Shown: in pieces, positions 1 through 8,331 of the stretch | Layout of the letters: every line of letters starts with the position of its first letter | Numbering within the stretch: position 1 is the first letter of the stretch | Assembly: GCA_965207535.1 (NCBI GenBank) | Contig: CBDBMR010000016.1 | Location: forward strand, 434,001 to 498,000 | Source: JAJDXO01 sp965207535 | GTDB taxonomy: Bacteria; Pseudomonadota; Alphaproteobacteria; Rhodospirillales; UBA2165 | Length of the DNA: 64,000 bases | Direction of reading: 5' to 3' | Notes under the pieces: generated by a model | Told to the model about the DNA's origin: nothing | The model's input: only the letters and a program-made list of their open reading frames with translations | The model's database searches: none | Translations under genes and position numbers: made by a program

Positions 1-168
1 TTTCGAGGCCCGACGGCGATGGGCGAAGATGCATTGGCCCAATATGGCCCCCTCGGGCTGGAGGAAATGACCCGCGCTCCGGGCTTCGAGTTGATCGACG
101 TCGAGGCCGTCGGGAAGGACGTCAAGGAAACCTATGCCGCGCCGATTGACGGCGCGGCAGCCAACTAG
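1..168 (+). CDS. ribD: RibD C-terminal fragment (riboflavin biosynthesis), cut by window edge
   Basis: An open frame runs from the first base to a TAG stop at 166-168 and ends nine bases before ribE. The 55 visible residues, ending VKETYAAPIDGAAAN, look like the very end of the reductase domain of RibD, the deaminase/reductase that converts the GTP cyclohydrolase II product into the pyrimidine used by lumazine synthase. The call rests mainly on position: ribD commonly precedes ribE in alphaproteobacteria. Catalytic motifs lie outside the window. Confidence 0.6.
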   Translation, partial: FRGPTAMGEDALAQYGPLGLEEMTRAPGFELIDVEAVGKDVKETYAAPIDGAAAN

Positions 169-177
169 GATAGCTGC

Positions 178-765
178 ATGTTTACCGGAATCGTGACAGA
201 TCTTGGCAAAGTGCGTTCCGTGGAGGCCGGAGAAGACGCCCGGTTCGAGTTCGAAACCGGCTATGACACGGCCGCCGTCGAGATCGGGGCCTCCATCGCC
301 TGCTCCGGGGCATGCCTGACGGTAACCGAAAAGGGCGAAGGCTGGTTTGCCGCGACCGTATCGGGCGAGACGCTTCGGGTTACCACGCTTGGCCGCTGGA
401 CCGAGGGGACGCCGGTCAACTTCGAACGGCCATTGCGGGCCGACGACGAGCTGGGCGGCCATATGGTGCTCGGCCACGTGGACGGGGTCGGTGAAATTCT
501 TTCGGTTACGCCGGTCTCCGATTCGGCCTGTTTTCGTATTCGGGTGCCGGAGGACCTGAAGCATTACGTTGCGCAAAAAGGCTCGGTCACCGTCGACGGG
601 GTTTCATTGACCGTCAACGACGTCGGCGGCGATTGGTTCGAGGTGAACATCATCCCCCACACCCGGTCCGTAACCACCTTCGGGACCCGGAAAGAGGGCG
701 ATCTCGTGAACCTGGAAATCGACCTTCTGGCACGCTATGTTGCGCGCCTCCTGGGAAAGGAATAG
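178..765 (+). CDS. ribE: Riboflavin synthase, alpha subunit
   Basis: This 195-residue protein begins MFTGIV, the signature start of riboflavin synthase, which dismutates two 6,7-dimethyl-8-ribityllumazine molecules into riboflavin. It has the family's two lumazine-binding barrels: residues 1 to about 95, then a second repeat starting at GGHMVLGHVDGVG. SVTVDGVSLTVN is the usual motif of the second barrel. Length matches the family. It lies between ribD and ribBA, with five bases before the next start, so the genes are probably co-transcribed. The symbol is ribC in some nomenclatures. Confidence 0.96.
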   Translation: MFTGIVTDLGKVRSVEAGEDARFEFETGYDTAAVEIGASIACSGACLTVTEKGEGWFAATVSGETLRVTTLGRWTEGTPVNFERPLRADDELGGHMVLGHVDGVGEILSVTPVSDSACFRIRVPEDLKHYVAQKGSVTVDGVSLTVNDVGGDWFEVNIIPHTRSVTTFGTRKEGDLVNLEIDLLARYVARLLGKE

Positions 766-769
766 CCCC

Positions 770-1915
770 GTGTCCGACACCGAATACCTGTCTTCGATCG
801 AGGAGATCATCGAGGACGCCCGCAACGGAAAAATGTTCATCCTGACCGATGACGAGGAGCGGGAAAACGAAGGCGATCTCATCGTCCCGGCGCAAATGGC
901 GACGCCCGACGCGATCAACTTCATGGCGACCCACGGCCGGGGGCTGATCTGTCTCGCCATGATGGCCGACCGGGTACGAGACTTGGGTCTGCCGTTGATG
1001 ACCAGTGACAATCTGTCCCGGCACCAGACGGCATTCACCGTATCCATCGAGGCCCGGGACGGGATCAGCACCGGCATTTCGGCACCGGACCGGGCCCGGA
1101 CCATCGCCACGGCCATCGACTCGGCGAAAGGGAAAGACGACATCGTCAGCCCCGGGCACATCTTCCCGCTTATGGCGCGTGACGGCGGCGTTCTGGCGCG
1201 CGCCGGCCATACGGAGGCGGCCATCGATGTCGCGCGGCTCGCCGGACTGACACCGTCGGGGGTGGTTTGCGAGATCATGAAGGAAGACGGCACCATGGCG
1301 CGGATGCCCGATTTGGTGCCGTTCGCCCAGCGCCACGGCCTCAAAATCGCCACCATCGCCGACCTCATTGCCTACCGGCTGAAGCATGACCGCATCGTCA
1401 AGCCGGGTATCGAGGCGCCGCTGAAGACGATCTCCGGCCATGAATTCCGCACCATCGTCTACCGGGACACCGCCAACGACGTGGAGCAGCTGGCGCTGGT
1501 CAAGGGCGATCCGTCGACGCCCGGCCCGGTCATGGTCCGGATGCATGCCTTCAACGTGTTCGACGACATCTTCAGCGCCCAGAAGACCCTGGAGCTCCAC
1601 CTCGCCATGGAGATGATCGAGGCGGAGGGGCGGGGGGTCATCGTGATGATCCGAAATGCCAGCAATACCGTCCTTTCGGACCGCATACGCACCACCCTGG
1701 AAACTCAGTCGCCTTCGTCACCGACTTTGCGCGACTACGGGATTGGCGCGCAGATCCTCTTGGACCTGGGCGTCAGGGAAATGGTGCTGCTGTCCAACTC
1801 CCAGAGAACCATCATCGGATTGGACGGCTTCGGTTTGACGGTGGTCGGCCGGCAACCGCTGAAAATCAGCATCAACGAGGGTATCCCGGTCGGGGAAGAC
1901 TTTTATGGCAGCTGA
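770..1915 (+). CDS. ribBA: RibBA-type protein: DHBP synthase with a degenerate GTP cyclohydrolase II-like domain
   Basis: The GTG at 770 is preferred because GGAAAGGAA lies just upstream; a longer reading would overlap ribE. The N-terminal part (residues about 5-205) is a 3,4-dihydroxy-2-butanone-4-phosphate synthase: DDEERENEGDLI binds metal and substrate, followed by the ATHGRGLICLA segment. The C-terminal part (about 210-381) has the fold of GTP cyclohydrolase II but lacks the three zinc-binding cysteines: where the family has C-x2-G-x7-C-x-C this protein reads VRMHAFNVFDDIFSAQ. It therefore probably supplies only the butanone-phosphate branch, as in described RibBX-type hybrids. It overlaps ribH by 11 bases. 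Confidence 0.93.
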   Translation: MSDTEYLSSIEEIIEDARNGKMFILTDDEERENEGDLIVPAQMATPDAINFMATHGRGLICLAMMADRVRDLGLPLMTSDNLSRHQTAFTVSIEARDGISTGISAPDRARTIATAIDSAKGKDDIVSPGHIFPLMARDGGVLARAGHTEAAIDVARLAGLTPSGVVCEIMKEDGTMARMPDLVPFAQRHGLKIATIADLIAYRLKHDRIVKPGIEAPLKTISGHEFRTIVYRDTANDVEQLALVKGDPSTPGPVMVRMHAFNVFDDIFSAQKTLELHLAMEMIEAEGRGVIVMIRNASNTVLSDRIRTTLETQSPSSPTLRDYGIGAQILLDLGVREMVLLSNSQRTIIGLDGFGLTVVGRQPLKISINEGIPVGEDFYGS

Positions 1916-2354
1916 GGCCGGCCGAGTTCTGATCGTCGAGGCGCGCTTCTACGCCGAAATCGCCGATGCGCTGACCGCCGGCGCGGAGGTCGAACTCGGC
2001 AAGGCCGGAATCGCGTCGGAACGGATCGACGTTCCAGGCGTATTCGAAATCCCCGCCGCCATGCAGATGGCCTACGACGCCAATCCGGATTATTTGGGAT
2101 TTCTCTCTCTCGGCTGTGTCATTCGGGGCGAGACGGATCACTATGACCATATCTGCCGGGAGGTGAGCCGCGCGCTGATGGATTTCAGCACGCTGGAACG
2201 GGTTGCTCACGGGTTCGGCATCCTGACCTGCGAAAACCGGGACCAGGCGTGGGAACGCGCCGACCCCGGCCAGCGGGATATCGGCGGCCGGGCCGCCGCC
2301 GCGTGCCTCCGGATGGCCGAAATCAAACGCACCCATCCGCCTGCCGGCCCGTAA
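1905..2354 (+). CDS. ribH: 6,7-dimethyl-8-ribityllumazine synthase
   Basis: This 149-residue enzyme condenses the pyrimidine from RibD with the butanone phosphate from RibB to give lumazine, the substrate of RibE. Visible family motifs are VPGVFEIP (phosphate and ring binding), LGCVIRGETDHYDHIC carrying the conserved catalytic histidine region, and GILTCEN near residue 107. The start overlaps the end of ribBA by 11 bases, typical of translational coupling, and nusB follows after 21 bases, the usual ribH-nusB pairing. Length is normal for the icosahedral type. Confidence 0.95.
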   Translation: MAAEAGRVLIVEARFYAEIADALTAGAEVELGKAGIASERIDVPGVFEIPAAMQMAYDANPDYLGFLSLGCVIRGETDHYDHICREVSRALMDFSTLERVAHGFGILTCENRDQAWERADPGQRDIGGRAAAACLRMAEIKRTHPPAGP

Positions 2355-2375
2355 GGCAAGAGGCCGGACCGTCAG

Positions 2376-2870
2376 ATGACCGCATCCGCACCCCCCCGCA
2401 ACAAGACTGGACGAGGTACCGGGGCAACCCAGGCCGCCCGGCTGGCCGCCGTTCAAGCCCTTTACGAGATGGAAATCTCGCACGCCAAGCTCGACGACGT
2501 GGTCCTCGACGTGGTGAGCAATCGATGGACCGAAATCCCCGAAGCCGGCGCCAGCGCGCAACCGGACAAACCGAAATTCAAGAAAATCGTCCGCGGCGTC
2601 TCGGGCGATGCGGCGAAACTCGACGAGATGATTGCCGGCTCGTTGGATGGAGGGCGGACGCCCGACAGCCTTGACGTCCTGCTCCGCAACCTTCTTCGCG
2701 CGGCGGCGTTCGAGCTCTTCGAAATGCCGGAGGTCCCCGCAAAGGTCGTGGTCAACGAATACCTCAACATGGCCCACGCATTTTTCAGCGAGGGAGAACC
2801 CGCGCTGGTCAACGGCGTGCTCGACCGGCTTGCGCGCGTGTTGCGGGGCGCCGAAATGGAAGCAAAGTGA
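2376..2870 (+). CDS. nusB: Transcription antitermination factor NusB
   Basis: A 164-residue all-helical protein that, with NusE, binds boxA RNA and supports antitermination of rRNA transcripts. The N-terminal AARLAAVQALYEMEIS and the C-terminal VVVNEYLNMAHAFFSEGEPALVNGVLDRLAR are hallmark NusB segments, the latter including the highly conserved KVVVNEYL-FVNGVLD pattern. It sits between ribH and thiL, a widespread bacterial arrangement. The stop is followed after one base by thiL, indicating co-translation. Confidence 0.95.
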   Translation: MTASAPPRNKTGRGTGATQAARLAAVQALYEMEISHAKLDDVVLDVVSNRWTEIPEAGASAQPDKPKFKKIVRGVSGDAAKLDEMIAGSLDGGRTPDSLDVLLRNLLRAAAFELFEMPEVPAKVVVNEYLNMAHAFFSEGEPALVNGVLDRLARVLRGAEMEAK

Positions 2871-2871
2871 C

Positions 2872-3855
2872 ATGAACGGCTGGCCGGGCGAGTTCGACCT
2901 CATCCGCCGCTATTTCTCGCCCCTGGCCGCCGGCGAACCGGGAGCCTTGGACCTGGGCGACGATGCCGCCGTAATCAAACCGGCGGACGGGCATTCATTC
3001 GTCGTGACCGCCGACACGATCGCCGAGAGCGTCCACTTTCTTCCCGATGACCCGCCGGATCAAATCGCCAGGAAGGCCCTGCGGGTCAATCTCTCCGATC
3101 TCGCCGCCATGGGAGCCGTCCCCCGCGCCTACACGCTGGCGCTGGCGCTGGGCCGGGACCGGGATGAAGAATGGGTGGCGGCTTTCGCGTCGGGCCTCGC
3201 CGACGATCAGCAACGCTTCGGCGTGACGCTGATCGGCGGTGACACCGTCGCCGTGCCGGGGGCAACGACCCTCAGCGTTACGGCCGTCGGCGAAGTCGGC
3301 GAGGGAAGGGAACTGACCCGGGGAGGCGCCCGCGCAGGTGACGACATCTGGGTGTCCGGCACCATCGGCGATGCCGGTCTTGGACTTCGGGTACTCCGGG
3401 ATGAACTGTCCATCGGCGACGATTCGCTCGAAGCGGCCGCCATATCCGCCTATCGACTGCCCGAGCCGCGCATCGCTCTCGGGAACGCACTCTTCGGGCT
3501 GGCCACCGGCACCATTGACGTTTCGGATGGTCTGGCCGCCGACCTCGAACATATATGTGAACAATCCTCCACCGGCGCCATTATCGAATTGGCGGCCGTC
3601 CCGCTGTCGGAAATCGGGAACCGGCTGGCGGCGGATGATCCTGCATGGCTGACCCGGCTGATCACCGGCGGCGATGATTACGAACTCCTGTTCTCCGCGC
3701 CACCCGCGGCGGAGAGCGAAATCGGCGCGATTGCCGAACAATTGGCGCTCCCAATAACCAGGATCGGCGCCATCGAACCCGGGAGTGAAGTTCGCGTACT
3801 TGATCATGCCGGCAACAGCATCGAGATCGGGTCCGCGGGATATCGACATTTCTAG
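2872..3855 (+). CDS. thiL: Thiamine-monophosphate kinase
   Basis: ThiL phosphorylates thiamine monophosphate to the active cofactor thiamine diphosphate. The ATG at 2872 gives 327 residues starting MNGWPGEFDLIRRYF, the normal ThiL start. Motifs seen are LGDDAAVI (metal binding), DTIAESVHF, GGDTVAVPG, the central SDGLAADLEHI and the C-terminal ITGGDDYELLFS. The gene follows nusB after one base, so it is likely translated from the same transcript. A longer in-frame reading into nusB exists but is not supported by homology. Confidence 0.96.
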   Translation: MNGWPGEFDLIRRYFSPLAAGEPGALDLGDDAAVIKPADGHSFVVTADTIAESVHFLPDDPPDQIARKALRVNLSDLAAMGAVPRAYTLALALGRDRDEEWVAAFASGLADDQQRFGVTLIGGDTVAVPGATTLSVTAVGEVGEGRELTRGGARAGDDIWVSGTIGDAGLGLRVLRDELSIGDDSLEAAAISAYRLPEPRIALGNALFGLATGTIDVSDGLAADLEHICEQSSTGAIIELAAVPLSEIGNRLAADDPAWLTRLITGGDDYELLFSAPPAAESEIGAIAEQLALPITRIGAIEPGSEVRVLDHAGNSIEIGSAGYRHF

Positions 3856-4091
3856 TTTGATCGGTGATGTGCCGGCCCAATCGGCGATCGATCGACCCGT
3901 CCTGCGAGGTCCGATTTCGCGTCCGATTGGCCGATTTTGATCCGTTCCGGAGCGCGGTTGCCTTCCGAGGGCGGTTCTGGCATTTTCCCCCCGCTTTTCA
4001 GGCTGCCCCGTTCGGAGGACGCGATTCTTGACGGGTGCGCCGATCCAAGCCGGTCCCAAGAGTTACGCATCACATAAAGGTTGACCCGACC

Positions 4092-6191
4092 ATGTCTCAA
4101 GTATCCATGTTGATTGTTGCCTGCGGCGTTCTGGCGCTGCTCTACGGCGTTTATGCAATCCGATCGGTTCTCGCCGCCCCGGCCGGAACGGAGCGCATGC
4201 AGGAAATTGCCGCCGCCGTTCAGGAGGGCGCGAGCGCCTACCTCAACAGACAGTACACCGCAATCGCCATCGCCGGCGTCGTCATCGGCGTGGGGCTTGG
4301 ACTTCTCCTCGGGCTGACCGTGGCCATCGGGTTCTTCATCGGCGCCATTCTCTCGGGCGCCGCCGGTTATATCGGCATGAACGTCTCGGTCCGCGCCAAC
4401 GTGCGGACGGCGGAAGCCGCCCGGTCGTCGGGCCTCGGCGCCGGTCTCGGCATCGCCTTCAAGTCGGGGGCGATCACCGGTATGCTGGTCGCGGGTCTGG
4501 CGCTGCTCGGTGTCGCCGTCTATTGGATGTTTCTTCAAGATCATTACGATGTCTCGACCGCCGGCGGTATGCGGCACGCCCTCGAGGCGCTGGTTGCTCT
4601 CGGCTTCGGCGCTTCGCTGATTTCCATCTTCGCGCGTCTTGGCGGCGGCATCTTCACCAAGGGTGCCGACGTGGGTTCCGATCTGGTGGGTAAGATCGAG
4701 GCCGGTATTCCCGAAGACGATCCGAGAAATGCCGGCGTCATCGCCGACAACGTGGGCGACAATGTCGGTGACTGCGCCGGCATGGCCGCCGACCTGTTCG
4801 AGACCTATGCCGTTACGGTGGTGGCCACCATGCTGCTGGGCGCCGCATTCTTCACCGGCGAGGCCCGGGAAGCGATGATGACTTTGCCGCTGCTGGTCGG
4901 CGCCGTGTGCATCGTCGGCTCGGTGATCGCGACCTTCTTTGTCCGGTTGGGCGCCAGCCAGAGCATCATGGGCGCGCTCTACAAAGGCTTCTTCGCCAGC
5001 GCCATCATCTCGGCCATCCTGATTATCGGCGCCGTCGAGTGGCAGTTCGGTCTCGGCGCTTCGTTCAATTCCTCGGAGGGCGGTTCCATCACCGGGTGGG
5101 ATCTGGTGATTTCCACCTTTGTCGGCCTGGCCGTCACGGCCTTGATCGTGTGGATCACCGAATACTACACCGGCACGGGATTCCGGCCGGTCAAGAGTGT
5201 GGCCAAGGCGTCCGAAACCGGTCATGCCACCAACATCATTCAGGGTCTCGCCGTCTCGATGGAGGCGACGGCACTCCCCGTGATCGTGATCTGTGCCGGT
5301 ATCATCGTCGCATTCAATGTCGCCGGCCTCTATGGCCTGGCGGTCGCCGCGACCTCCATGCTGGCACTGGCCGGCATGGTGGTGGCCCTCGATGCCTTCG
5401 GCCCGGTGACCGACAACGCCGGCGGCATCGCCGAAATGGCCGACCTGCCGGATGACGTCCGCAACACCACCGACGCCCTCGACGCGGTTGGAAATACCAC
5501 CAAGGCCGTGACCAAGGGTTACGCCATCGGCTCCGCCGGCCTGGCGGCGCTGGTGCTGTTTGCCGCCTACACGCAGGACCTCGGACTCTTGTTCCCGGAC
5601 CTCAAGGTATCCTTCACCTTGAGTGATCCCTACGTTGTGGTCGGCCTGTTCGTCGGCGGCTTGATCCCGTTCCTGTTCGGCGCCCTCGGCATGATGGCCG
5701 TGGGCCGCGCGGGCGGCGCCGTGGTCGAGGAGGTTCGGCGCCAGTTCAAGGAAATCCCCGGCATCATGGAAGGCACCGCCAAGCCCGAATACGGCCGCTG
5801 CGTCGACCTGCTGACCAAGGCGGCGATCAAGGAGATGGTCATCCCGTCGCTGCTGCCGATCGTCGCGCCGTTCGTGATTTATTTCGTGATCAACGTGATC
5901 GCCGGCCAAGAGGCCGCCTTCGCGGCGCTGGGCGCGTCGTTGATGGGGGTTATCGTCACCGGATTGTTCGTCGCGCTGTCGATGACGTCCGGCGGCGGCG
6001 CCTGGGACAACGCCAAGAAATACATCGAGGACGGCAATCACGGCGGCAAGGGCTCCGAAGCCCATCACGCCGCCGTCACCGGCGATACGGTCGGCGATCC
6101 CTACAAGGACACGGCCGGCCCGGCGGTCAACCCGCTGATCAAGATCATGAACATCGTGGCCATTCTCTTGCTGGCGATTATCGCCGGCTAG
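4092..6191 (+). CDS. hppA: Membrane-bound proton-translocating pyrophosphatase, K+-independent type
   Basis: This 699-residue integral membrane protein hydrolyses pyrophosphate and pumps protons across the inner membrane. It is almost entirely hydrophobic helices with the catalytic loops expected of the family: FTKGADVGSDLVGKIEAGIPEDDPRN, DNVGDNVGDCAGMAADLFE, and DNAGGIAEM with the aspartates that bind Mg-pyrophosphate. The GNTTKA motif near residue 477 carries lysine where K+-dependent enzymes have alanine, so the K+-independent class is predicted. The protein closely resembles the Rhodospirillum-type enzyme. It stands alone, with 236 bases upstream and a clear terminator downstream. Confidence 0.97.
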   Translation: MSQVSMLIVACGVLALLYGVYAIRSVLAAPAGTERMQEIAAAVQEGASAYLNRQYTAIAIAGVVIGVGLGLLLGLTVAIGFFIGAILSGAAGYIGMNVSVRANVRTAEAARSSGLGAGLGIAFKSGAITGMLVAGLALLGVAVYWMFLQDHYDVSTAGGMRHALEALVALGFGASLISIFARLGGGIFTKGADVGSDLVGKIEAGIPEDDPRNAGVIADNVGDNVGDCAGMAADLFETYAVTVVATMLLGAAFFTGEAREAMMTLPLLVGAVCIVGSVIATFFVRLGASQSIMGALYKGFFASAIISAILIIGAVEWQFGLGASFNSSEGGSITGWDLVISTFVGLAVTALIVWITEYYTGTGFRPVKSVAKASETGHATNIIQGLAVSMEATALPVIVICAGIIVAFNVAGLYGLAVAATSMLALAGMVVALDAFGPVTDNAGGIAEMADLPDDVRNTTDALDAVGNTTKAVTKGYAIGSAGLAALVLFAAYTQDLGLLFPDLKVSFTLSDPYVVVGLFVGGLIPFLFGALGMMAVGRAGGAVVEEVRRQFKEIPGIMEGTAKPEYGRCVDLLTKAAIKEMVIPSLLPIVAPFVIYFVINVIAGQEAAFAALGASLMGVIVTGLFVALSMTSGGGAWDNAKKYIEDGNHGGKGSEAHHAAVTGDTVGDPYKDTAGPAVNPLIKIMNIVAILLLAIIAG

Positions 6192-6223
6192 ATCGGCTCT
6201 AGATCACCACGACTGAGCGAAGC

Positions 6224-6257
6224 AAAGGCCGTGGGGCGGCATCCTCACGGCCTTTTT
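6224..6257 (+). terminator. Rho-independent terminator after hppA
   Basis: A perfect 7-bp stem GGCCGTG (6227-6233) / CACGGCC (6246-6252) with a 12-base loop is followed by five T residues and preceded by AAA. It ends hppA transcription. It lies between convergent hppA and bamE and may act weakly in the other direction, where the stem is followed by TTT. Confidence 0.8.
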
Positions 6258-6266
6258 CTTGGTCGG

Positions 6267-6752
6267 CTATCTGCCGCCGGGGACGCGGGCCGCCCCCGGG
6301 GCATCGCCGCTGCTTTCGAATCGCCCGAGGTTGCCAAACAGCTGCTGCAGGAAGGTGATCTCGTGACCGGCGGTCGGTGTTTTGCGTTCCACCAGCTCGA
6401 TGATCCGGCCGTCCTCGAGGCCGAGTGAGGCGAAGTCACGGACAACCCCTTTGTCATCGAAGCTGATCACCACGATTTTGCGGTCGACCACTTCAGGCGC
6501 ATAGAAGGCGGTCGTCTCGGTCCGTTCACTGATGTAGTACCAGTTCTCGCTGCCGAACGTGGAAACGCTGGAGGGCGACCCGAACATCTCCTCGACCTGC
6601 CGTTTATTGAGAGCACCGACTTCGAGTTCCGCCAGCAAATCCGGGTCCGGCAGGTTGCCGCGGATGTCGATCCGCGGGGCGCACGCGGCGAGGAGGGCAG
6701 CGGCCATCAGCACAATCAGCGTCCGCTTGCCGGGGAAATATTTCTGTTTCAC
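6267..6752 (-). CDS. bamE: Outer-membrane assembly lipoprotein, BamE/SmpA family
   Basis: Predicted BAM-complex lipoprotein, which helps fold beta-barrel proteins into the outer membrane. The GTG at 6752 is chosen because AGAAGGG precedes it and because it places a short signal peptide (KQKYFPGKRTLIVLMAAALLAAC) with the lipobox LAAC at the start. Residues 40-110 carry the SmpA/OmlA fold, including LEVGALNKRQVEEMFGSPSSVSTFGSENWYYISE and a later VISFDDKGVVRD. The reading frame continues upstream, but that part (MNVWGPLVYTM...) does not look like coding sequence. It is divergent from the following chaperone gene. Confidence 0.88.
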   Translation of the reverse strand: MKQKYFPGKRTLIVLMAAALLAACAPRIDIRGNLPDPDLLAELEVGALNKRQVEEMFGSPSSVSTFGSENWYYISERTETTAFYAPEVVDRKIVVISFDDKGVVRDFASLGLEDGRIIELVERKTPTAGHEITFLQQLFGNLGRFESSGDAPGAARVPGGR

Positions 6753-6883
6753 AAGAGCCCTTCTCAATAAGTGTGGCAATTCACCTGCCACAAGCGTATT
6801 TGGAAGACTACATCCCTGGACGCGCCCGAAGAAGGCCAACATCCTCGGATACATCGTGTAAACCAAAGGCCCCCAGACATTCA

Positions 6884-7435
6884 ATGGGAATTCTCAACCT
6901 CTTTACGACGCGCGCCAAGGAGAAGGATGCCGTCCACAAGCTTTACGGCGTCATCGTCGCCCATGCCCGCAACCCGGTTTTCTACGTCGAGTATGGCGTG
7001 CCGGATACCGTTGAGGGGAGGTTCGACATGATTTCGCTGCTCGCTTTCATTGTCCTGCGGCGCCTGCGCACCGATGCCGAGAAAGGCGCGCGGCTGAGCC
7101 AGAGGCTGTTCGACCTCATGTTCGCCGATATGGACGGAAATCTTCGCGAGATGGGGGTCAGCGATCTGCGTGTCGGCAAAAAGGTCAAGGAACTTGCAAG
7201 CCTGTTCTACGGGCGCATTGCGGCCTACGAGGAAGCCCGCGACGACCAGGCACGGATGGCCGCGGCGTTGAAAAGAAACCTTTACCGCAGCGAGGACGTG
7301 CAGCCTGCCCTTGCCGAAGCGATGGCCGCCTACGTACACGCCGAGATTTCCCGATCCGAGGAATGGCCGCTCGACGACCTGTACGCCGGTGAATTGGCGT
7401 TCTCGCCCGCCGATTCGGAGAATTCGCGGCGGTGA
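6884..7435 (+). CDS. Ubiquinol-cytochrome c chaperone (CBP3/UQCC1 family)
   Basis: A 183-residue protein starting MGILNLFTTRAKEKDAVHKLYGVIVAHAR, the usual start of bacterial homologues of CBP3, a factor for assembly of cytochrome bc1. The body matches the family: EYGVPDTVEGRFDMISLLAFIVLRRL, followed by LFDLMFADMDGNLREMGVSDLRVGKKVKEL and FYGRIAAYEEA. No signal peptide or membrane segment is seen, so it is probably cytoplasmic and acts at the membrane face. Its stop codon overlaps the start of the DUF177 gene by four bases, a frequent alphaproteobacterial pairing. Confidence 0.9.
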   Translation: MGILNLFTTRAKEKDAVHKLYGVIVAHARNPVFYVEYGVPDTVEGRFDMISLLAFIVLRRLRTDAEKGARLSQRLFDLMFADMDGNLREMGVSDLRVGKKVKELASLFYGRIAAYEEARDDQARMAAALKRNLYRSEDVQPALAEAMAAYVHAEISRSEEWPLDDLYAGELAFSPADSENSRR

Positions 7436-7989
7436 CGGCCGAGGGAAAGCCCGTCATCGAGTTTTCGCGGCCTGTCCAGGTGACGTCGTTGGAGGCCGGC
7501 GACAACCGGTTTCGGATCGCACCCGACGGCGACGAGCGGGCGGCGCTGGCCCGCCGCTTCGACCTGAACGAACTACTACGATTTTCAGCCGAGTTCGTGT
7601 TGAAGCCGGTGGCCGGGAACGTGCAAGTCCATGTGGAAGGCCGGATCGAGGCCGAAGTCGAACAGCCCTGCGTGGTGACCCTGGAGCCGGTTCACGACTC
7701 CATAAATCACCGGTTTCATTGCACTTTTTCGACCGAGGCGGGCGTTGAAGAAGAGGCGGAATTGGACGTGGGATGGGACGAAGACGACCCCGACGAGCCG
7801 ATCATCGACGGGATCATCGATATCGGCGAAGTCGCCGCGGAGCGGCTGGGGCTGGAGATAAACCCGTTCCCCAGGGCACCCGACGCCGAGTTCGACGGCT
7901 ATACCTCTTCCGAGGGCGCCGAACCGAAGGAGTCGGTCGCCACCAAGCCGTTTGCCGCGCTCAAAAACATGCTCGACCGCAAAAACTGA
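7432..7989 (+). CDS. DUF177/YceD family protein, probably linked to ribosome assembly
   Basis: A 185-residue acidic protein starting at GTG 7432 within the stop of the preceding gene. The central region (residues 45-110) contains VHVEGRIEAEVEQPCVVTLEPV and a second cysteine in HCTFSTE, the DUF177 pattern, followed by an acidic stretch WDEDDPDEPIIDGIIDIGEVAAERLGL. In other bacteria YceD (DUF177) affects 23S rRNA accumulation and sits directly before rpmF, as here. The precise function is not established. Confidence 0.88.
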   Translation: MTAEGKPVIEFSRPVQVTSLEAGDNRFRIAPDGDERAALARRFDLNELLRFSAEFVLKPVAGNVQVHVEGRIEAEVEQPCVVTLEPVHDSINHRFHCTFSTEAGVEEEAELDVGWDEDDPDEPIIDGIIDIGEVAAERLGLEINPFPRAPDAEFDGYTSSEGAEPKESVATKPFAALKNMLDRKN

Positions 7990-8118
7990 CATTGGGGCAT
8001 TTTTGCGGCTAGAATGGGAGATTATGCCGCTTGCTCCGGGCGGTGAATTTGTATATGTAGCGCGCTCCTGATCGGAATGATCAATTGATCCAAGAATTGC
8101 ATAACGAAAGTCGTAACC

Positions 8119-8304
8119 ATGGCGGTTCCGAAAAAGAAGGTGTCCCGGTCGCGCAGAAACAAGCGACGCGCCCACGATCGGCTGACCTCGCAGGCGCGGG
8201 TCGAGTGCCCCAATTGCGGCGAACTGAAGCGGCCGCATCACGTGTGCCCTTCCTGCGGCTACTACGATGGACGCGAAGTCGTCGAGATCGAATCCGTAGC
8301 CTAA
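8119..8304 (+). CDS. rpmF: 50S ribosomal protein L32
   Basis: This 61-residue basic protein begins MAVPKKKVSRSRRNKRRAHD, diagnostic of L32. It has the zinc-ribbon pairs CPNCGE and CPSCGYY, so it is the four-cysteine, zinc-binding form. It precedes plsX and fabH, the classic bacterial rpmF-plsX-fabH cluster linking ribosome and lipid synthesis. Confidence 0.98.
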   Translation: MAVPKKKVSRSRRNKRRAHDRLTSQARVECPNCGELKRPHHVCPSCGYYDGREVVEIESVA

Positions 8305-8331
8305 CTCCGGTCATGCCGCCGGAGGCCCTCC

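Noticed and set aside
4028..4060. A TTGACG-type promoter for hppA
   Set aside because: The -35 hexamer is good but no acceptable -10 lies at the right spacing.
3852..6068. A very long open frame (738 residues) on the minus strand opposite hppA
   Set aside because: Its composition is dominated by Asp/Gly/His/Arg repeats, and the opposite strand encodes a textbook pyrophosphatase. It is a shadow frame of GC-rich coding DNA.
6753..6884. N-terminal extension of BamE to 6884
   Set aside because: The extension would displace the lipoprotein signal peptide; the GTG at 6752 has a good ribosome site.
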